This document shows positions 8,194 through 18,198 of a stretch of DNA of 64,000 bases, in pieces (positions within the stretch are counted from its first letter, which is position 1; each line of letters starts with the position of its first letter). The stretch comes from an uncultured Phycisphaerales bacterium (lineage in GTDB: Bacteria; Planctomycetota; Phycisphaerae; WQYP01). The notes under the pieces were generated by a model. It ran no database searches. It had not been told where the DNA came from and was given only the letters and a program-made list of their open reading frames with translations. Location of the stretch: the NCBI GenBank assembly GCA_903845195.1, contig CAIMWO010000087.1, positions 60,487 through 124,486 of the forward strand, given 5' to 3'. The position numbers and the translations under genes were made by a program.

Positions 8194-9699
8194 ATGGAAA
8201 ACCTACCTATTTACTCTGATCCCGTTTCTTCCAAGATCATTGGCGAGGCCATCACCTTTGATGATGTGCTCCTGGTGCCGCAGCGCTCGGATTTCATCCC
8301 CGCTGATTCCGACGTGCGCACCCACCTCACGCGCTCCATCGAACTCAACATCCCCCTGCTCTCCGCCCCCATGGATACCGTCACCGAAGCCGCCGTCGCC
8401 ATCGCCCTCGCCCAGGAAGGCGGCCTGGGCTTCATCCACAAGAACATGCCCATCGACGTCCAGTGCCGCGAAGTCGAAAAGGTCAAACGCTCCGAGAACG
8501 GCATCATCTTCGACCCCGTCACACTCCCTCCCGATGCCTCCGTCGACCAGGCCCGCCAGATCATGCGTGAACAGAACATCAGCGGCATCCCCATCACCAT
8601 CAACGGCGGCGAACTCGTCGGCATCCTCACCCGCCGCGATCTTAAGTTCCACGAAGGCCTCGGCACCCGCCCGGTCAACGAACTGATGACCAAAACCAAC
8701 CTCGTCACCGCGCCGCCGTCGACTTCCCTCCTCGAAGCCGAACGCATCCTCAACACCGCCCGCGTCGAAAAACTCCTCCTGATTGATGACCGGAGAAAAC
8801 TCGTCGGCATGATCACCATGCGGGACATCGACAAAACCCATCAATTCCCCCGTGCCTGCAAAGACGCCCGCGGACGCCTCCGCGTCGGTGCCGCCGTCGG
8901 CGTACGTCAGTTCGATCGCGTCGAGGCCCTCATCAAGAAAGATGTCGATGTCGTCGTCGTCGATACCGCCCACGGCCACTCGGCCAACGTCATCGAAACC
9001 GTCCGTGAAATTAAGAAACGCTGGAACATCCAGGTCGTCGCCGGCAACGTCGCCACCGCCGAAGGCGCCAAGGACCTCATCGACGCCGGTGCGGACGCCG
9101 TCAAGGTCGGCATCGGCCCAGGCTCCATCTGCACCACCCGCATCGTCTCCGGTGTCGGCGTCCCGCAGATCACCGCCATCTTCAACGCCATTCGCGCTGC
9201 CGGCCCCGCCGGCATCCCCATCATCGCCGACGGCGGCATCCGCCATTCCGGCGACATCACCAAGGCCATCGCCGCCGGTGCCTCCTGCGTCATGATGGGC
9301 TCGCTCTTCGCCGGCCTCGACGAATCCCCCGGCGAACTCGTCATCCGTCGCGGCAAACGCTTCAAGAGCTACCGCGGCATGGGCTCGATGGGCGCCATGG
9401 TTCAGGGCTCAGCCGACCGCTACGGCCAAAGCCGCGTCAAGGAATCCAGCAAGCTCGTCCCCGAAGGCGTCGAAGGCCTCGTCCACTATCGCGGCCCGCT
9501 GGGCGATTTCGTCTATCAAATGGTCGGCGGCCTCCGCGCCGGCATGGGCTACTGCGGCACCCGCACCATCGAAGAGCTCCGCTCCAAGGCCCGCTTCGTG
9601 AAGGTCACCGCCGCCAGCATGATCGAATCGCACCCGCACGACATCCAGATCACTCGCGAAAGCCCCAACTACTACACCCCGGAACACGATACCGAGTAG
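8194..9699 (+). CDS. guaB: Inosine-5'-monophosphate dehydrogenase
   Basis: Oxidises IMP to XMP with NAD, the committed step of GMP synthesis. The 501-residue protein has the IMPDH barrel interrupted by a CBS pair at about 105-215. It also has the catalytic loop [11 protein letters not shown] with Cys313, the phosphate-binding [11 protein letters not shown], and a flap region ending in [17 protein letters not shown]. Length and all key residues are normal. No obvious Shine-Dalgarno sequence precedes the ATG. The gene stands alone between the terminator at 8055-8096 and a 300-base spacer. Confidence 0.96.
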   Translation: MENLPIYSDPVSSKIIGEAITFDDVLLVPQRSDFIPADSDVRTHLTRSIELNIPLLSAPMDTVTEAAVAIALAQEGGLGFIHKNMPIDVQCREVEKVKRSENGIIFDPVTLPPDASVDQARQIMREQNISGIPITINGGELVGILTRRDLKFHEGLGTRPVNELMTKTNLVTAPPSTSLLEAERILNTARVEKLLLIDDRRKLVGMITMRDIDKTHQFPRACKDARGRLRVGAAVGVRQFDRVEALIKKDVDVVVVDTAHGHSANVIETVREIKKRWNIQVVAGNVATAEGAKDLIDAGADAVKVGIGPGSICTTRIVSGVGVPQITAIFNAIRAAGPAGIPIIADGGIRHSGDITKAIAAGASCVMMGSLFAGLDESPGELVIRRGKRFKSYRGMGSMGAMVQGSADRYGQSRVKESSKLVPEGVEGLVHYRGPLGDFVYQMVGGLRAGMGYCGTRTIEELRSKARFVKVTAASMIESHPHDIQITRESPNYYTPEHDTE

Positions 9700-10000
9700 C
9701 GCCGGGTGTAAATCAGTTTTGCAGCAACCCCTAAAACCCCTCGACGCCGTCGAGGAGGCCCACCAGATATCGCCGATTCAACCACCATGCGTACTCGCAT
9801 GACCCAGCCCACCCCTAACCCATAGCCCATAACCCATATCTCGTTAACCCTTCCCCAGCGCCAGCCCCGTCACCGACAATTCTGACGTACACTCGTAACC
9901 CCCCTCCCCCGGTCTTTCTGGAAGACCGGCTGGAGGGTATCATTTCTAGTGCCACGCCGAGCCATTGGCGCGCGTGGCTTGCTTCGTTCTCTGAATTTCG
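9700..10000. other. Spacer with a CCATAAC heptad array
   Basis: No gene is seen. At 9811-9840 a short array of 7-bp units (CTAACCC, ATAGCCC, ATAACCC) belongs to a family also found at 19700, 23611, 60631 and 62711. An imperfect GC-rich inverted repeat near 9910-9940 could terminate transcription. Confidence 0.5.
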
Positions 10001-10873
10001 GTGAAACGCTTGGAATCGCCTCTCTACAGCCTCATTCTGCCTACCTACAACGCCGGCGCGATCGCGCACCGCACCTGGGCTGAAGTCCAGCGCCTCCTCG
10101 ATTCCACCTCCCGCCGCTGGGAAGTCCTCTTCGTCTGCGACGGCTGCCGCGACGGCTCCGATCAAACCCTCCTCGACCTCGCCAAAAAATCCGGCAAAAA
10201 TGTCCGCGTCCTGCGCTCCCCCAGCAACCGCGGCAAGGGCCACGCCGTTCGCCGCGGACTCCTCCGCGCCCACGGCGATTACCGCATCTTCACCGATGTC
10301 GACCTCGCCTATCCGCTCGACATGGTCGAATCCGCCGCCGATCAACTCGCCGCCGGTCACGATGTCGTCATCGCCTGCCGCGCCCATACCGAAAGCGAAG
10401 TCCTCCACAGCGCCGGCATGGAAAACTATCTCCGCAAGCGCAAACTCCAAAGCTCGCTCTTCTCCAACATCGCCCGCACACTCCTGCACATCAGCTACCG
10501 CGATCCGCAGGCCGGCCTCAAGGGCCTCAGCGCCGCCGCCGTCACCACCATGCTTCCCCACATCCGCTGCCAGGGCTTCGGCTTCGATTGCGAATTGCTC
10601 GTCGCCTGCCGCTACTTCGGCATCCCCGTTCACGAAATGCCCGTCCGCGTGATCTACGACAACGTGCAAAGCACCACCACCCTCCGCAGCAGTCTCTCCA
10701 TGATCGGCGAACTGATGCGCATCCGCCGCCGCTGGAAGCACATCGCCCGTCACGGCCTCGATAAGAGCATCCTCATCACCGCTTCCGATGTCGGCGCCGC
10801 CCGCCGGTACCACCTCCGCCGCCAGCAGCGCCTCCAACAACGCCTTCTCCAACGCGAACTGGCCCGCTCATAG
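10001..10873 (+). CDS. Family 2 glycosyltransferase, dolichyl-phosphate glucosyltransferase-like
   Basis: A soluble GT-A glycosyltransferase of about 290 residues starting at GTG. The N-terminus has the GT2 signature LPTYNAG. It is followed by VLFVCDGCRDGS, NRGKGHAVRRG, the metal-binding FTDVDLAYP (Asp99/Asp101), and an acceptor-side segment near 165-200 (DPQAGLKGLSA, GFGFDCELL). This pattern is typical of enzymes that transfer a sugar from a nucleotide donor to polyprenyl phosphate. It heads a same-strand group with a ChbG-like deacetylase, a GT87-like membrane protein and a fucosidase, which suggests surface or storage glycan work. Its TAG stop lies at the edge of the A-rich repeat array at 10871. 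Confidence 0.85.
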   Translation: MKRLESPLYSLILPTYNAGAIAHRTWAEVQRLLDSTSRRWEVLFVCDGCRDGSDQTLLDLAKKSGKNVRVLRSPSNRGKGHAVRRGLLRAHGDYRIFTDVDLAYPLDMVESAADQLAAGHDVVIACRAHTESEVLHSAGMENYLRKRKLQSSLFSNIARTLLHISYRDPQAGLKGLSAAAVTTMLPHIRCQGFGFDCELLVACRYFGIPVHEMPVRVIYDNVQSTTTLRSSLSMIGELMRIRRRWKHIARHGLDKSILITASDVGAARRYHLRRQQRLQQRLLQRELARS

Positions 10874-10990
10874 AAGTAGAAATATAAAATAGAAAATAGA
10901 AAATGAAGAATAGAAAAATGAATCGGCTCGCGACGCAATCAGCATCCTCGTTTTTTCTATTTTCTATTTTACATTTTCTATTTTCTTCTT
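10871..10990. repeat. Inverted pair of heptad arrays, AAAATAG family
   Basis: The left array (10871-10920) repeats AAAATAG and the right array (10951-10990) repeats the complement CTATTTT. They are separated by about 30 bases and could form a long imperfect hairpin in the spacer between the GT2 and deacetylase genes. The GT2 stop codon falls at its left edge. Confidence 0.7.
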
Positions 10991-11024
10991 CTTCATCGGT
11001 GCTCTCCTCGCCGGAGAATTGCTG

Positions 11025-11924
11025 ATGCCGCGCTACCTCCTGATCAACGCCGACGACTTCGGCATCGGCCCTGCCACCACGCAGGGCATCCTCCAACTCG
11101 CCGAAAAGGGCCTCATCTCCAGCTCTGTCCTCATGGCCAACTCGCCCCATGCCGAAAACGCCATCGCCGCCTGGAACGCCGCCGGCCGCAAACTCGAACT
11201 CGGCTGGCACCCCGCGCTCACCATCGACGCCCCCGTCCTCCCCGCCTCCCAGGTCCCCTCGCTGGTGGATACGAACGGCCGCTTCTTTCCCCTCGGCAAG
11301 TTTCTCAAGAAACATTTCCTGCACCAGATCAACCACGATGAAGTCCGCGCCGAGCTTTCCGCCCAATATGAACGCTGCTGCGAGCTTCTCGGCAGTCCGC
11401 CCCTCGTCGTCAACACCCATCACCACATTCAGATTTTCTCCCCCATCGGCGGCATTCTCAAAGACATCGTCACCCGCGATGGCCACCTGCCCTATCTCCG
11501 CCTCATCCGCGAACCCTGGCCCATGATCCTCAAGGTCCCCGGCGCCCGTCTCAAGCGACTCTTCCTCAACTGGCACGGCCGCGCCGCCGCCCGCCGCCAG
11601 CGCCGCCGCGGCCTCGTCGGCAACGACTGGCTCATCGGCGTGACCAACCCCCACTGCGTCCACGACTCCGACTTCTTCATCCGCCTCATCCGCAGCGTCT
11701 CCGGAAAGGTCGTCGAACTCACCGTTCACCCCGGCCTCCGCGATCCTTCACTGATCGGCCGCGACTGCACCGAATCCGACGGCATGCTCGATCGCCGCGT
11801 CCGCGAACTCGAACTCCTCTCCGATCCGCGTTTCACCGACGCCTGCAAGCAAGCCGGTTTTGAAATGATCCGTCCCGACCAGTTGATCGCGATGTATCAC
11901 GGGGAAAATGCTCATGCCGCCTGA
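11025..11924 (+). CDS. ChbG/HpnK (YdjC)-family carbohydrate deacetylase
   Basis: A predicted metal-dependent deacetylase for N-acetylated sugars or related lipids. The sequence starts MPRYLLINADDFGIG, with the paired metal-binding Asp of this family, and carries the His cluster NTHHHIQ near residue 130 plus VELTVHPG towards the end. About 300 residues is normal. The ATG at 11025 is chosen because GGAGA at 11013-11017 is correctly placed; an in-frame TTG at 11019 is too close to it. It overlaps the next gene by 17 bases and shares an operon with a GT2 and a GT87-like protein, consistent with hopanoid- or polysaccharide-type glycan modification. The substrate is not deducible. Confidence 0.85.
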   Translation: MPRYLLINADDFGIGPATTQGILQLAEKGLISSSVLMANSPHAENAIAAWNAAGRKLELGWHPALTIDAPVLPASQVPSLVDTNGRFFPLGKFLKKHFLHQINHDEVRAELSAQYERCCELLGSPPLVVNTHHHIQIFSPIGGILKDIVTRDGHLPYLRLIREPWPMILKVPGARLKRLFLNWHGRAAARRQRRRGLVGNDWLIGVTNPHCVHDSDFFIRLIRSVSGKVVELTVHPGLRDPSLIGRDCTESDGMLDRRVRELELLSDPRFTDACKQAGFEMIRPDQLIAMYHGENAHAA

Positions 11925-13158
11925 TAGCACATCGCCCACCGATCGCCCGCCGCGCCAGCCCTGGGTTCTCTGGGTCTCCGCCGCCGTCGCCGTCTGGGGC
12001 ATCGCCCTGCTCCTCGTCGCCATTCGCGTCTGCCTGCACCCGGAAAAAAACTCCGTCTTTCCCGTCTTCATTGAAGCCGGCCAGCGCTGGCGCAGCGGCG
12101 CCGACCTCTACCTGGAACTCGGCAAGTATCGTTACAGTCCCACCGTCGCCGCCTTCTTTGCCGCGCTATCCATGATTCCCCGCGGCCTCGGCGCGATCCT
12201 CTGGCTCGCTCTCAACGCCACTGCCTTTTTCACCGGCGCCCTCCTCTGGGCCAAAGATCTTTTCACCGCATCACTCCGCAAACCGCCTCTGGCGCCCACC
12301 GAAACCGCCGCCGTTCTCGCCCTCACCGCGCTCCTCCTCCTCCCCATGTCGCTCGGCAATCTCAACAACCTCCAGGCCAACCCCCTCATCATCGGCACCA
12401 TGCTTCTGGCGATCTCCGCCGTCCATCGCCGGCGCTGGAATCTCGCCGCCCTCTGCATCACCATCGGCGCCATCATCAAAATCTACCCCTTCGCCATCGG
12501 ATGCATCCTGATCGTCCTCTACCCCAAGAAACTCGCCTGGCGCGTCGCCGTTGTGCTCGCCCTCGCCCTCCTCCTCCCCTTCGCCCTGCAAAATCCCCAT
12601 TACGTCTGGGACATGTTCCACAAGTGGATCGTCTCCCTGCAGGAAGATCAACGCCTCGATGCCCTGCCCACCGACTCCTATCGCGATCTCGCACTCCTCT
12701 GGCGCGTCTGGATCGCCGACAATCTCAACCCCTTCGCTTATCAACTCATCCAGGCCTGCGCCGCACTGGCGATCGGTCTGTGCGCCTTCGCCGCGCACTT
12801 CTGGAAAGGCCACTGGCGCCACACCGATCGCCTCGCCTTCCTCTCCGCCCTCGTCGTCTGCTGGATCATGCTCCTTGGTCCCTCCAGTGAATCCGCCACC
12901 TACATCCTCATCGCCCCCGTCGCCGTCGCCTTCCTCCTCCGCAGCTTCCTCGATCCCCTTCCCAAGTATCACCGCGCCCTTTTCCTCGCCGGATATCTCA
13001 TCATGGTCATGGCCAGCATCTCCGTCTGGTTCCCCTTCAGCCGCAAATTCCTCACCTGCGGCCCCCAGCCGTTCGGCGCCATTCTCGTCACCCTCGCCCT
13101 CCTCCTCTGGCGCCTGCGGCCCGTCTCCTCCCCTCGCATTCCACCAGCGAATCCATAA
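11908..13158 (+). CDS. GT87/DUF2029-type polyprenol-phosphate mannosyltransferase-like membrane protein
   Basis: A 416-residue polytopic membrane protein with about nine to ten hydrophobic segments, starting with WVSAAVAVWGIALLLVAI. After the first helix it reads VFIEAGQRWRSGADLYLELGKYRYSP. That Asp-containing extracytoplasmic loop, followed by Y-x-YSP, is the hallmark of GT-C enzymes of the GT87/DUF2029 group, which use polyprenyl-phosphate sugars. The gene overlaps the deacetylase by 17 bases, so the two are translationally coupled. With the GT2 upstream, which may make the lipid-linked sugar donor, it plausibly transfers sugars outside the cytoplasmic membrane. The exact sugar is unknown. 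Confidence 0.75.
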   Translation: MLMPPDSTSPTDRPPRQPWVLWVSAAVAVWGIALLLVAIRVCLHPEKNSVFPVFIEAGQRWRSGADLYLELGKYRYSPTVAAFFAALSMIPRGLGAILWLALNATAFFTGALLWAKDLFTASLRKPPLAPTETAAVLALTALLLLPMSLGNLNNLQANPLIIGTMLLAISAVHRRRWNLAALCITIGAIIKIYPFAIGCILIVLYPKKLAWRVAVVLALALLLPFALQNPHYVWDMFHKWIVSLQEDQRLDALPTDSYRDLALLWRVWIADNLNPFAYQLIQACAALAIGLCAFAAHFWKGHWRHTDRLAFLSALVVCWIMLLGPSSESATYILIAPVAVAFLLRSFLDPLPKYHRALFLAGYLIMVMASISVWFPFSRKFLTCGPQPFGAILVTLALLLWRLRPVSSPRIPPANP

Positions 13159-13196
13159 AATGTGAAACTTTTCCATACCGCCCACGGAGTACCCAC

Positions 13197-14657
13197 GTGT
13201 CCTACCAGCCCCTCCCCTACGGTGCCCTCCCCTCCGCCGCCCAGCTTAACTGGCAGCGGCTGGAACGCTCCCTCTTCGTCCATTTCACCGTCAACCCATT
13301 CACCAATCGCGAGTGGGGTGATGGCACCGAAGACCCCAAGATATTCAACCCCACCGACTGCGACCCGCGCCAATGGGCCCGCGTCGCCCGCGATGCCGGC
13401 TTCAAACTCATGGTCCTCACCGCCAAACACCATGACGGCTTCTGTCTTTGGCCCAGCAAGTTCACCGACCATTCCATCAAGAACTCTCCCTACCGCAACG
13501 GCAAGGGCGATCTCGTCCGCGAATTCGTCGACGCCTGCCGCGAGTTCGGCATCCTCCCCGGCCTCTACCTCTCACCCTGGGACCGCCACGAAAAATCCTA
13601 CGGCGATTCCGACCGCTACAACGACTACTTCGTCAACCAACTCACCGAACTCCTCACCCAGTACGGCACCATCCACGAAATGTGGTTCGACGGCGCCTGC
13701 GCCGAAGGCCCCAACGGCAAACGACAGGTTTACGACTGGCCCCGCTTCTTCGGCACCGTCCGCCATTTCGCCCCCGAGGCCATCATGTTCTCCGACGCCG
13801 GCCCCGACGTCCGCTGGGTCGCCAATGAACGCGGCTTTGCCGGCGATCCCTGCTGGTCCACCATCGAGTCCTCCCTTGGCGCCAAGCCCGGCGAGTTCTC
13901 CGATCGCATCCGCGACTCCCTCCACCACGGCGACCGCGGCGGCGACCTCTGGCGGCCCCCCGAATCCGATGTCTCCATCCGCCACGGCTGGTTCTGGCAT
14001 GAAGCCGAAAACAACCGCGTCCGCACACCGGAACATCTCGTCGACCTCTATTTCCGTTCCGTCGGCCGCAACAGCCTCATCCTCCTGAACATCCCCCCCG
14101 ATACCCGCGGCCGCTTCCACGAAAACGATGTCGCCTCCGTCCTCAAGTTCAATCAGAATCTGCAAAGCATCTTCGCCCACGACTTCGCCGCCGGACGCCC
14201 CGCCACCGCTTCCAACGTCCGCGCCTCTGACACCGTCTTCGCCGCCTCCCACGTCACCGACAATCACCCCGAATCCTATTGGGCCACCGATGATTCCGTC
14301 ACCACCGGCTGGGTCGAAATCGACCTCGGCTCCCCGCACACCTTCAACATCATCTGCCTCCAGGAACAGATCCGCCTCGGCCAGCGCGTCGCCAAGCACA
14401 GCATCCAGATCCTCGAAGGCACTACCTGGCGCACCATCGTCAGCAGCACCACCATCGGCCACAAACGCCTCCACGGCATCGCCCCCGCCACCGCCCAGCG
14501 CGTCCGCCTCTCCATCGACGAATCCCTCGCCTGCCCCACGATCCTCCGTGTCTCGCTCTACCACAGCGACCTGGTCACCAACGAAATGATCGACGAAACC
14601 CTCATGAAAAAACGCGAGGACAACATCTGGGCCGACGACGTCCCCCCCGTCACCTGA
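13197..14657 (+). CDS. Alpha-L-fucosidase, GH29, with F5/8C-like domain
   Basis: Hydrolyses alpha-linked fucose from glycans. The catalytic GH29 barrel covers residues 1 to about 330, with VHFTVNPFTNREWG, AKHHDGFCLWPSKFTDHS and the nucleophile Asp165 in MWFDGAC. The C-terminal part, about 340-470, has the beta-sandwich pattern of an F5/8 type C carbohydrate-binding module (DNHPESYWATDD, TGWVEIDLG, VRLSI). It starts at GTG 13197 with GGAGT a few bases upstream. No signal peptide is present, so it may act on imported oligosaccharides. It lies 38 bases after the GT87-like gene, and a strong terminator follows. Confidence 0.9.
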   Translation: MSYQPLPYGALPSAAQLNWQRLERSLFVHFTVNPFTNREWGDGTEDPKIFNPTDCDPRQWARVARDAGFKLMVLTAKHHDGFCLWPSKFTDHSIKNSPYRNGKGDLVREFVDACREFGILPGLYLSPWDRHEKSYGDSDRYNDYFVNQLTELLTQYGTIHEMWFDGACAEGPNGKRQVYDWPRFFGTVRHFAPEAIMFSDAGPDVRWVANERGFAGDPCWSTIESSLGAKPGEFSDRIRDSLHHGDRGGDLWRPPESDVSIRHGWFWHEAENNRVRTPEHLVDLYFRSVGRNSLILLNIPPDTRGRFHENDVASVLKFNQNLQSIFAHDFAAGRPATASNVRASDTVFAASHVTDNHPESYWATDDSVTTGWVEIDLGSPHTFNIICLQEQIRLGQRVAKHSIQILEGTTWRTIVSSTTIGHKRLHGIAPATAQRVRLSIDESLACPTILRVSLYHSDLVTNEMIDETLMKKREDNIWADDVPPVT

Positions 14658-14681
14658 TCACCCCGTCGCGCCGGCATAAAC

Positions 14682-14717
14682 AAAAAAGAGCCCCGGAACG
14701 CTCGTTCCGGGGCTTTT
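14682..14717. terminator. Bidirectional terminator
   Basis: AGCCCCGGAACG (14689-14700) pairs with CGTTCCGGGGCT (14703-14714), with A-rich and T-rich flanks. It separates the convergent fucosidase and DUF4328 genes. A near-identical hairpin lies at 15626-15662. Confidence 0.9.
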
Positions 14718-14753
14718 CAATTTGTCAGCAAGTTTCCAGCGCCAAATAGTCGT

Positions 14754-15473
14754 TCAGCCCGGCGACTGCCCGGCCCGCAACAACAATCGATCGGTGATTT
14801 GCCTGATAATCCGTATCAGCAGGTATCCGGCGATGAGTTGCATAACGGTACTCGCGAATTGAAGCCACGTCTGCGTCCACACCGCCTTGTTCTCCGAAAT
14901 GACCGAGACCACTGATCCCGACATGCCGAAAAACGCATTGGCCAGCCAGGCAGTCCACCAGAATGCGACGAGCGGCGGAACGGCTGCGGTTCGCCAATCG
15001 CCCTCGCCCGTGACCGCCGGGTCACTGGTTTTCCATAGCTCCTTCATCATGCGGAATGGCATGACCAGATTGGCAAACGGAATGAAGAACCATCCAACCG
15101 CCCAGCCCGGCGTAAACTCCATGCCCACGGCCCCGGTGAATCTCGCAGCGCGGTTGGCGCTATGCGTCCACATGCAGAAAAAAACGATGAATGTGATGCT
15201 CACCGCGATCTGCAGAAAGCCGATTAAGCACATCGAAAGGCCCACAATGATCAGCGTTGCCGGAGACGCAGTGGGTCTCGTTCCCGTCCCAGCGCCGGTG
15301 ATGGTGTGGACCCACGGCGCGGCAAACAATGCCGGCATGAGCAGCACCGAGCACACCATCAGCGCAATCATCGTGGTGATTGCGAACTTGGCACGCGACC
15401 GCACAGGCGGCAACTGCATATTCAGCGATTGGTAGGAAAGGGCCGGGTCCGACCACGGGGTCTCATTCGACAT
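14754..15473 (-). CDS. DUF4328 domain membrane protein
   Basis: A 239-residue membrane protein with about five hydrophobic segments. The middle reads FTPGWAVGWFFIPFANLVMPFRMMKELW, shown here only to its key pattern: PGWAVGWFFIP then the P-F-R-x-M-x-E-L-W end. This is the signature of DUF4328 proteins, whose function is unknown. The N-terminal cytoplasmic part is polar. The gene stands alone, flanked on both sides by almost the same terminator hairpin (14682-14717 and 15626-15662), as though inserted as a cassette or as one monocistronic unit between convergent neighbours. Confidence 0.8.
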   Translation of the reverse strand: MSNETPWSDPALSYQSLNMQLPPVRSRAKFAITTMIALMVCSVLLMPALFAAPWVHTITGAGTGTRPTASPATLIIVGLSMCLIGFLQIAVSITFIVFFCMWTHSANRAARFTGAVGMEFTPGWAVGWFFIPFANLVMPFRMMKELWKTSDPAVTGEGDWRTAAVPPLVAFWWTAWLANAFFGMSGSVVSVISENKAVWTQTWLQFASTVMQLIAGYLLIRIIRQITDRLLLRAGQSPG

Positions 15474-15625
15474 GTTCGCCTCGTTGTTGATTGCCGTACG
15501 GCAGGAGTATAAACAAGTCCCGGAAGTGTTCCACCTATTTCCGTGCGATTCCCCACCTAACCGGCCCGCAATGAATCACAGCCGAGCGCCGGTATGTCGT
15601 TCCACTGATCACCCCCACCCGCAAA

Positions 15626-15662
15626 AACAAAAAGCCCCGGAACGCCGTTCCGGGGCTTTTCT
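15626..15662. terminator. Terminator, near copy of the one at 14682
   Basis: AAAGCCCCGGAACG pairs with CGTTCCGGGGCTTT around a one-base loop, with A and T runs on either side. It works in either direction. Confidence 0.85.
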
Positions 15663-15703
15663 TTGCTATGGGAAAAACTGCCCACTGCCCGCTAACCTCT
15701 GGT

Positions 15704-15746
15704 CACGACCCACGGCCCACGAACCACGAATCACGGCCCACGAACC
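15704..15746. repeat. Heptad array CCACGAA/CCCACGG
   Basis: Six consecutive 7-bp units (GACCCAC, GGCCCAC, GAACCAC, GAATCAC, GGCCCAC, GAACC) lie just downstream of the mdh stop. The same family recurs at 18039 and 18170. Confidence 0.75.
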
Positions 15747-15751
15747 GTCCC

Positions 15752-16732
15752 TCACAGCATGCCCTTGATGATCTCCCGTTCGCCGACCAGTTCCGCATTC
15801 GTCGCCGCAATCTTCTGCTTCGCAAACTCATCCAGCGGCATCCTCTTGATCACTTCAAAACTCCCCGGCGAAGTCGTCTTCACCGGCATCCCCGCCCACA
15901 CGTTCGGATCAAATCCATATTCCCCGTTGCTCTTGACCGCCACGCTGTGAATCTTCCCCGGCGTCATCAGGTCATGCACATGATCGACCAGCGCATTGGC
16001 CGCACTCGCCGCCGAACTCAATCCGCGCGCCGCAATGATCGCCGCCCCGCGCTTCCCCACCGTGTCGCAGAACGGCCCCTGCAGCCACGCCGCATCCGTA
16101 ATCACCTGCGGCACCGGCTTGCCGTTGATCTTGGCAATGTGAAACGCCGGGAACATCGACGGGCTGTGATTCCCGAAAATAAACGTATCCGTCACCGCCG
16201 TCAGCGGCACGCCGGCCTTCTTGGCCAATTGCGCCCGCGCCCGGTTCTCATCCAACCGCACCATCGCCGTGAACCGCTCCGCCGGCAACCGCTTCGCCTG
16301 GCTCGCCGCGATCATCGCATTCGTATTCGCTGGATTCCCCACCACCGCCACCCGCGCATCGTCCGCCGCCACCGCGTCGATGATCTTCCCCTGCTCGATG
16401 AAAATCTTCCCGTTGTCCTTCAGCAGGTCCGCACGCTCCATGCCCGGTCCCCGCGGCTTGGCCCCCACCAGCAGACTCCAGTTCGCATCCTTGAATCCCA
16501 CCGCCGGGTCGCTCGTCTGCACGATTCCATGCAGCAGCGGAAACGCACAATCCTCCAACTCCATCGCCACGCCTTCGAGCGCCTTCATTGCCTTCTCGAA
16601 CGGCACTTCGATGAGCTGCAAAATCACCGGCTGCTCCGGCCCAAACATCTGCCCCGACGCAATCCGGAACAGCAAGGCATAACCAATTTGGCCCGCAGCA
16701 CCCGTGATGGCAACGCGAATCGGATTCTTCAT
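15752..16732 (-). CDS. mdh: Malate dehydrogenase
   Basis: Interconverts malate and oxaloacetate with NAD in the TCA cycle. The 326-residue protein is of the long group-2 MDH type. It has a Rossmann loop [15 protein letters not shown], a substrate-binding segment [32 protein letters not shown] and the catalytic histidine in FGNHSPSM. All key residues are present and length is normal. A heptad array lies immediately after the stop. Upstream, an A/T-rich segment (16733-16760) precedes the start. Confidence 0.95.
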   Translation of the reverse strand: MKNPIRVAITGAAGQIGYALLFRIASGQMFGPEQPVILQLIEVPFEKAMKALEGVAMELEDCAFPLLHGIVQTSDPAVGFKDANWSLLVGAKPRGPGMERADLLKDNGKIFIEQGKIIDAVAADDARVAVVGNPANTNAMIAASQAKRLPAERFTAMVRLDENRARAQLAKKAGVPLTAVTDTFIFGNHSPSMFPAFHIAKINGKPVPQVITDAAWLQGPFCDTVGKRGAAIIAARGLSSAASAANALVDHVHDLMTPGKIHSVAVKSNGEYGFDPNVWAGMPVKTTSPGSFEVIKRMPLDEFAKQKIAATNAELVGEREIIKGML

Positions 16733-17015
16733 GGCATCTTCTTTTCAATTTAAGGTAACAGTTTCCTCACTTCAGCCCGGCACATCCTGCCGAACCTGAG
16801 CCGCCCCGCACGATAGCGGATTCCCATTTTCCAGACAAGCTCCCCCCGAATTCCCCAGCCTTTGCCCTTCCCTTCTCCCAAATTTGTGTTCATTCGTGTT
16901 CATTTGTGGCTAATTTACGTCCTCGTCCCACCCTCCCAAAAATTCAATCCGTGCGTTTCCCTCCCATGTGTGTTAGATTTTCCTACAGACATTCACTCCC
17001 GCCCGGAGGCTCCAC
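16733..17015. other. Spacer with decamer repeat
   Basis: The divergent region between mdh and the secreted-protein gene. At 16882-16918 is a GTGTTCATTT-type array with about 10-bp spacing that ends in GTGGCTAATTTA. The same family occurs at 30643 and 60524. No gene is seen. Confidence 0.55.
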
Positions 17016-18026
17016 ATGATCCACAAGCGTTCCCTTCTGCAATCGTTGCTCCTCGCCTCCCTTGTCCTTGCCGTCGGGCAGTCCGCGCCTCCCGCCACCG
17101 CGCCTCAAGCCCCCGCCAAGAACGAAGGCATACTCCGCCTCCACCTCATGGATGGCTCCGTCATCACCGGCCAACTCAGCTCCCCCCAGATCGATGTCGA
17201 AACCCGCTTCGGCATCCTCAAAATCCCCCTCGATCAAATCCGCTCCTTCACTCCCGGCCTCCAAAGCCATCCCGAATTCGACAAACATATCGCTGACCTC
17301 GTCGCCGATCTCGGCGCCGACGGCTTCGCCGAGCGCGAAAAGGCCCAGGCCGCCCTCCTCAAGATCGGCCCAGAAATCAAGGCCGAACTCGAACGCTACC
17401 TCAAAACCGCCGAGGCCGAAAAACAAACCCGCCTCCAGAAAATCGTCGACGAATTCGACGCCCTCCGCGAAGGCGACGATGAAGAATCCCCCCAGGAATG
17501 GGTCCGCGATGACGTCGTCGTCACGTCCACCTTCACCGTCGTCGGAAAAATCAAAACCCCCGCCTTCGATGTCTCCAGCCCCTACGGCAACCTCGCCATC
17601 AAACTAAACGATATCCGCTCCCTCCAACGTGATGGCCACGAAGCTGAAGAAATCCGCAAGAACGTCACCGTCTCCGGTACCCTCGTCCCCGCCCGCGGCT
17701 ACGAAGTCACTTCGATCCGCCTCAACAAAGGCGATCAAGTCACCCTCACTGCCACAGGCACCATCACCATGACCCCCTGGGGCAACCAGGTCGCCACACC
17801 CGATGGCGGCCCCAACTTCGGCGTCATCCAGCCCGGCAACATCCCCGGCGGCGCACTCATGGCCAAGATCGGCGACAGCGGCGCCCTCTTCAAAGTCGGC
17901 TCCAAACACACCTTCACCGTCCAGCGCGGCGGCATCCTCCAATTCGGCGTCGCCATGCCCGGCGATTACACCTCCTACACCTTCCCCGGCGAATACAACG
18001 TCAAAGTCCGCGTCGTCCGAAAGTAG
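17016..18026 (+). CDS. Secreted protein of unknown function
   Basis: A 336-residue protein with a signal peptide (about residues 1-25, LLLASLVLAVGQSA). Residues 35-80 contain DGSVITGQL and a short motif LKIPLDQIRSF. A similar pair (VVGKIKTPAFDVSS, NLAIKLNDIRSL) recurs near 170-205, so two related beta-rich segments flank a charged helical linker. The C-terminal part (about 220-336) resembles the beta-sandwich found beside or within LecA-type lectin domains (GGILQFGVAMPGDY). The ribosome site GGAGG lies about nine bases before the ATG. It is probably an extracytoplasmic binding protein; no enzyme motif is visible. Confidence 0.75.
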   Translation: MIHKRSLLQSLLLASLVLAVGQSAPPATAPQAPAKNEGILRLHLMDGSVITGQLSSPQIDVETRFGILKIPLDQIRSFTPGLQSHPEFDKHIADLVADLGADGFAEREKAQAALLKIGPEIKAELERYLKTAEAEKQTRLQKIVDEFDALREGDDEESPQEWVRDDVVVTSTFTVVGKIKTPAFDVSSPYGNLAIKLNDIRSLQRDGHEAEEIRKNVTVSGTLVPARGYEVTSIRLNKGDQVTLTATGTITMTPWGNQVATPDGGPNFGVIQPGNIPGGALMAKIGDSGALFKVGSKHTFTVQRGGILQFGVAMPGDYTSYTFPGEYNVKVRVVRK

Positions 18027-18038
18027 ACCCCCGCGCAC

Positions 18039-18198
18039 CACCCCCTAACCACGGACCACTGACAACTAACCTCAGAGCCGAGCGGCTCCGCCGCCGGCCC
18101 ACCCACCAATCCAATTCCCATCACCCGCACAATCCCAAGGAAACTGACCCACCACGTGAAGGCCCTTCCCCGAACCACGGACCACGGACCACGAACCC
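18039..18198. repeat. Two heptad arrays, CCACGGA family
   Basis: 18039-18070 and 18170-18198 carry 7-bp units such as CCACGGA, CCACTGA, CAACTAA and CCACGAA. Between them lies unremarkable GC-rich DNA. Confidence 0.7.
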
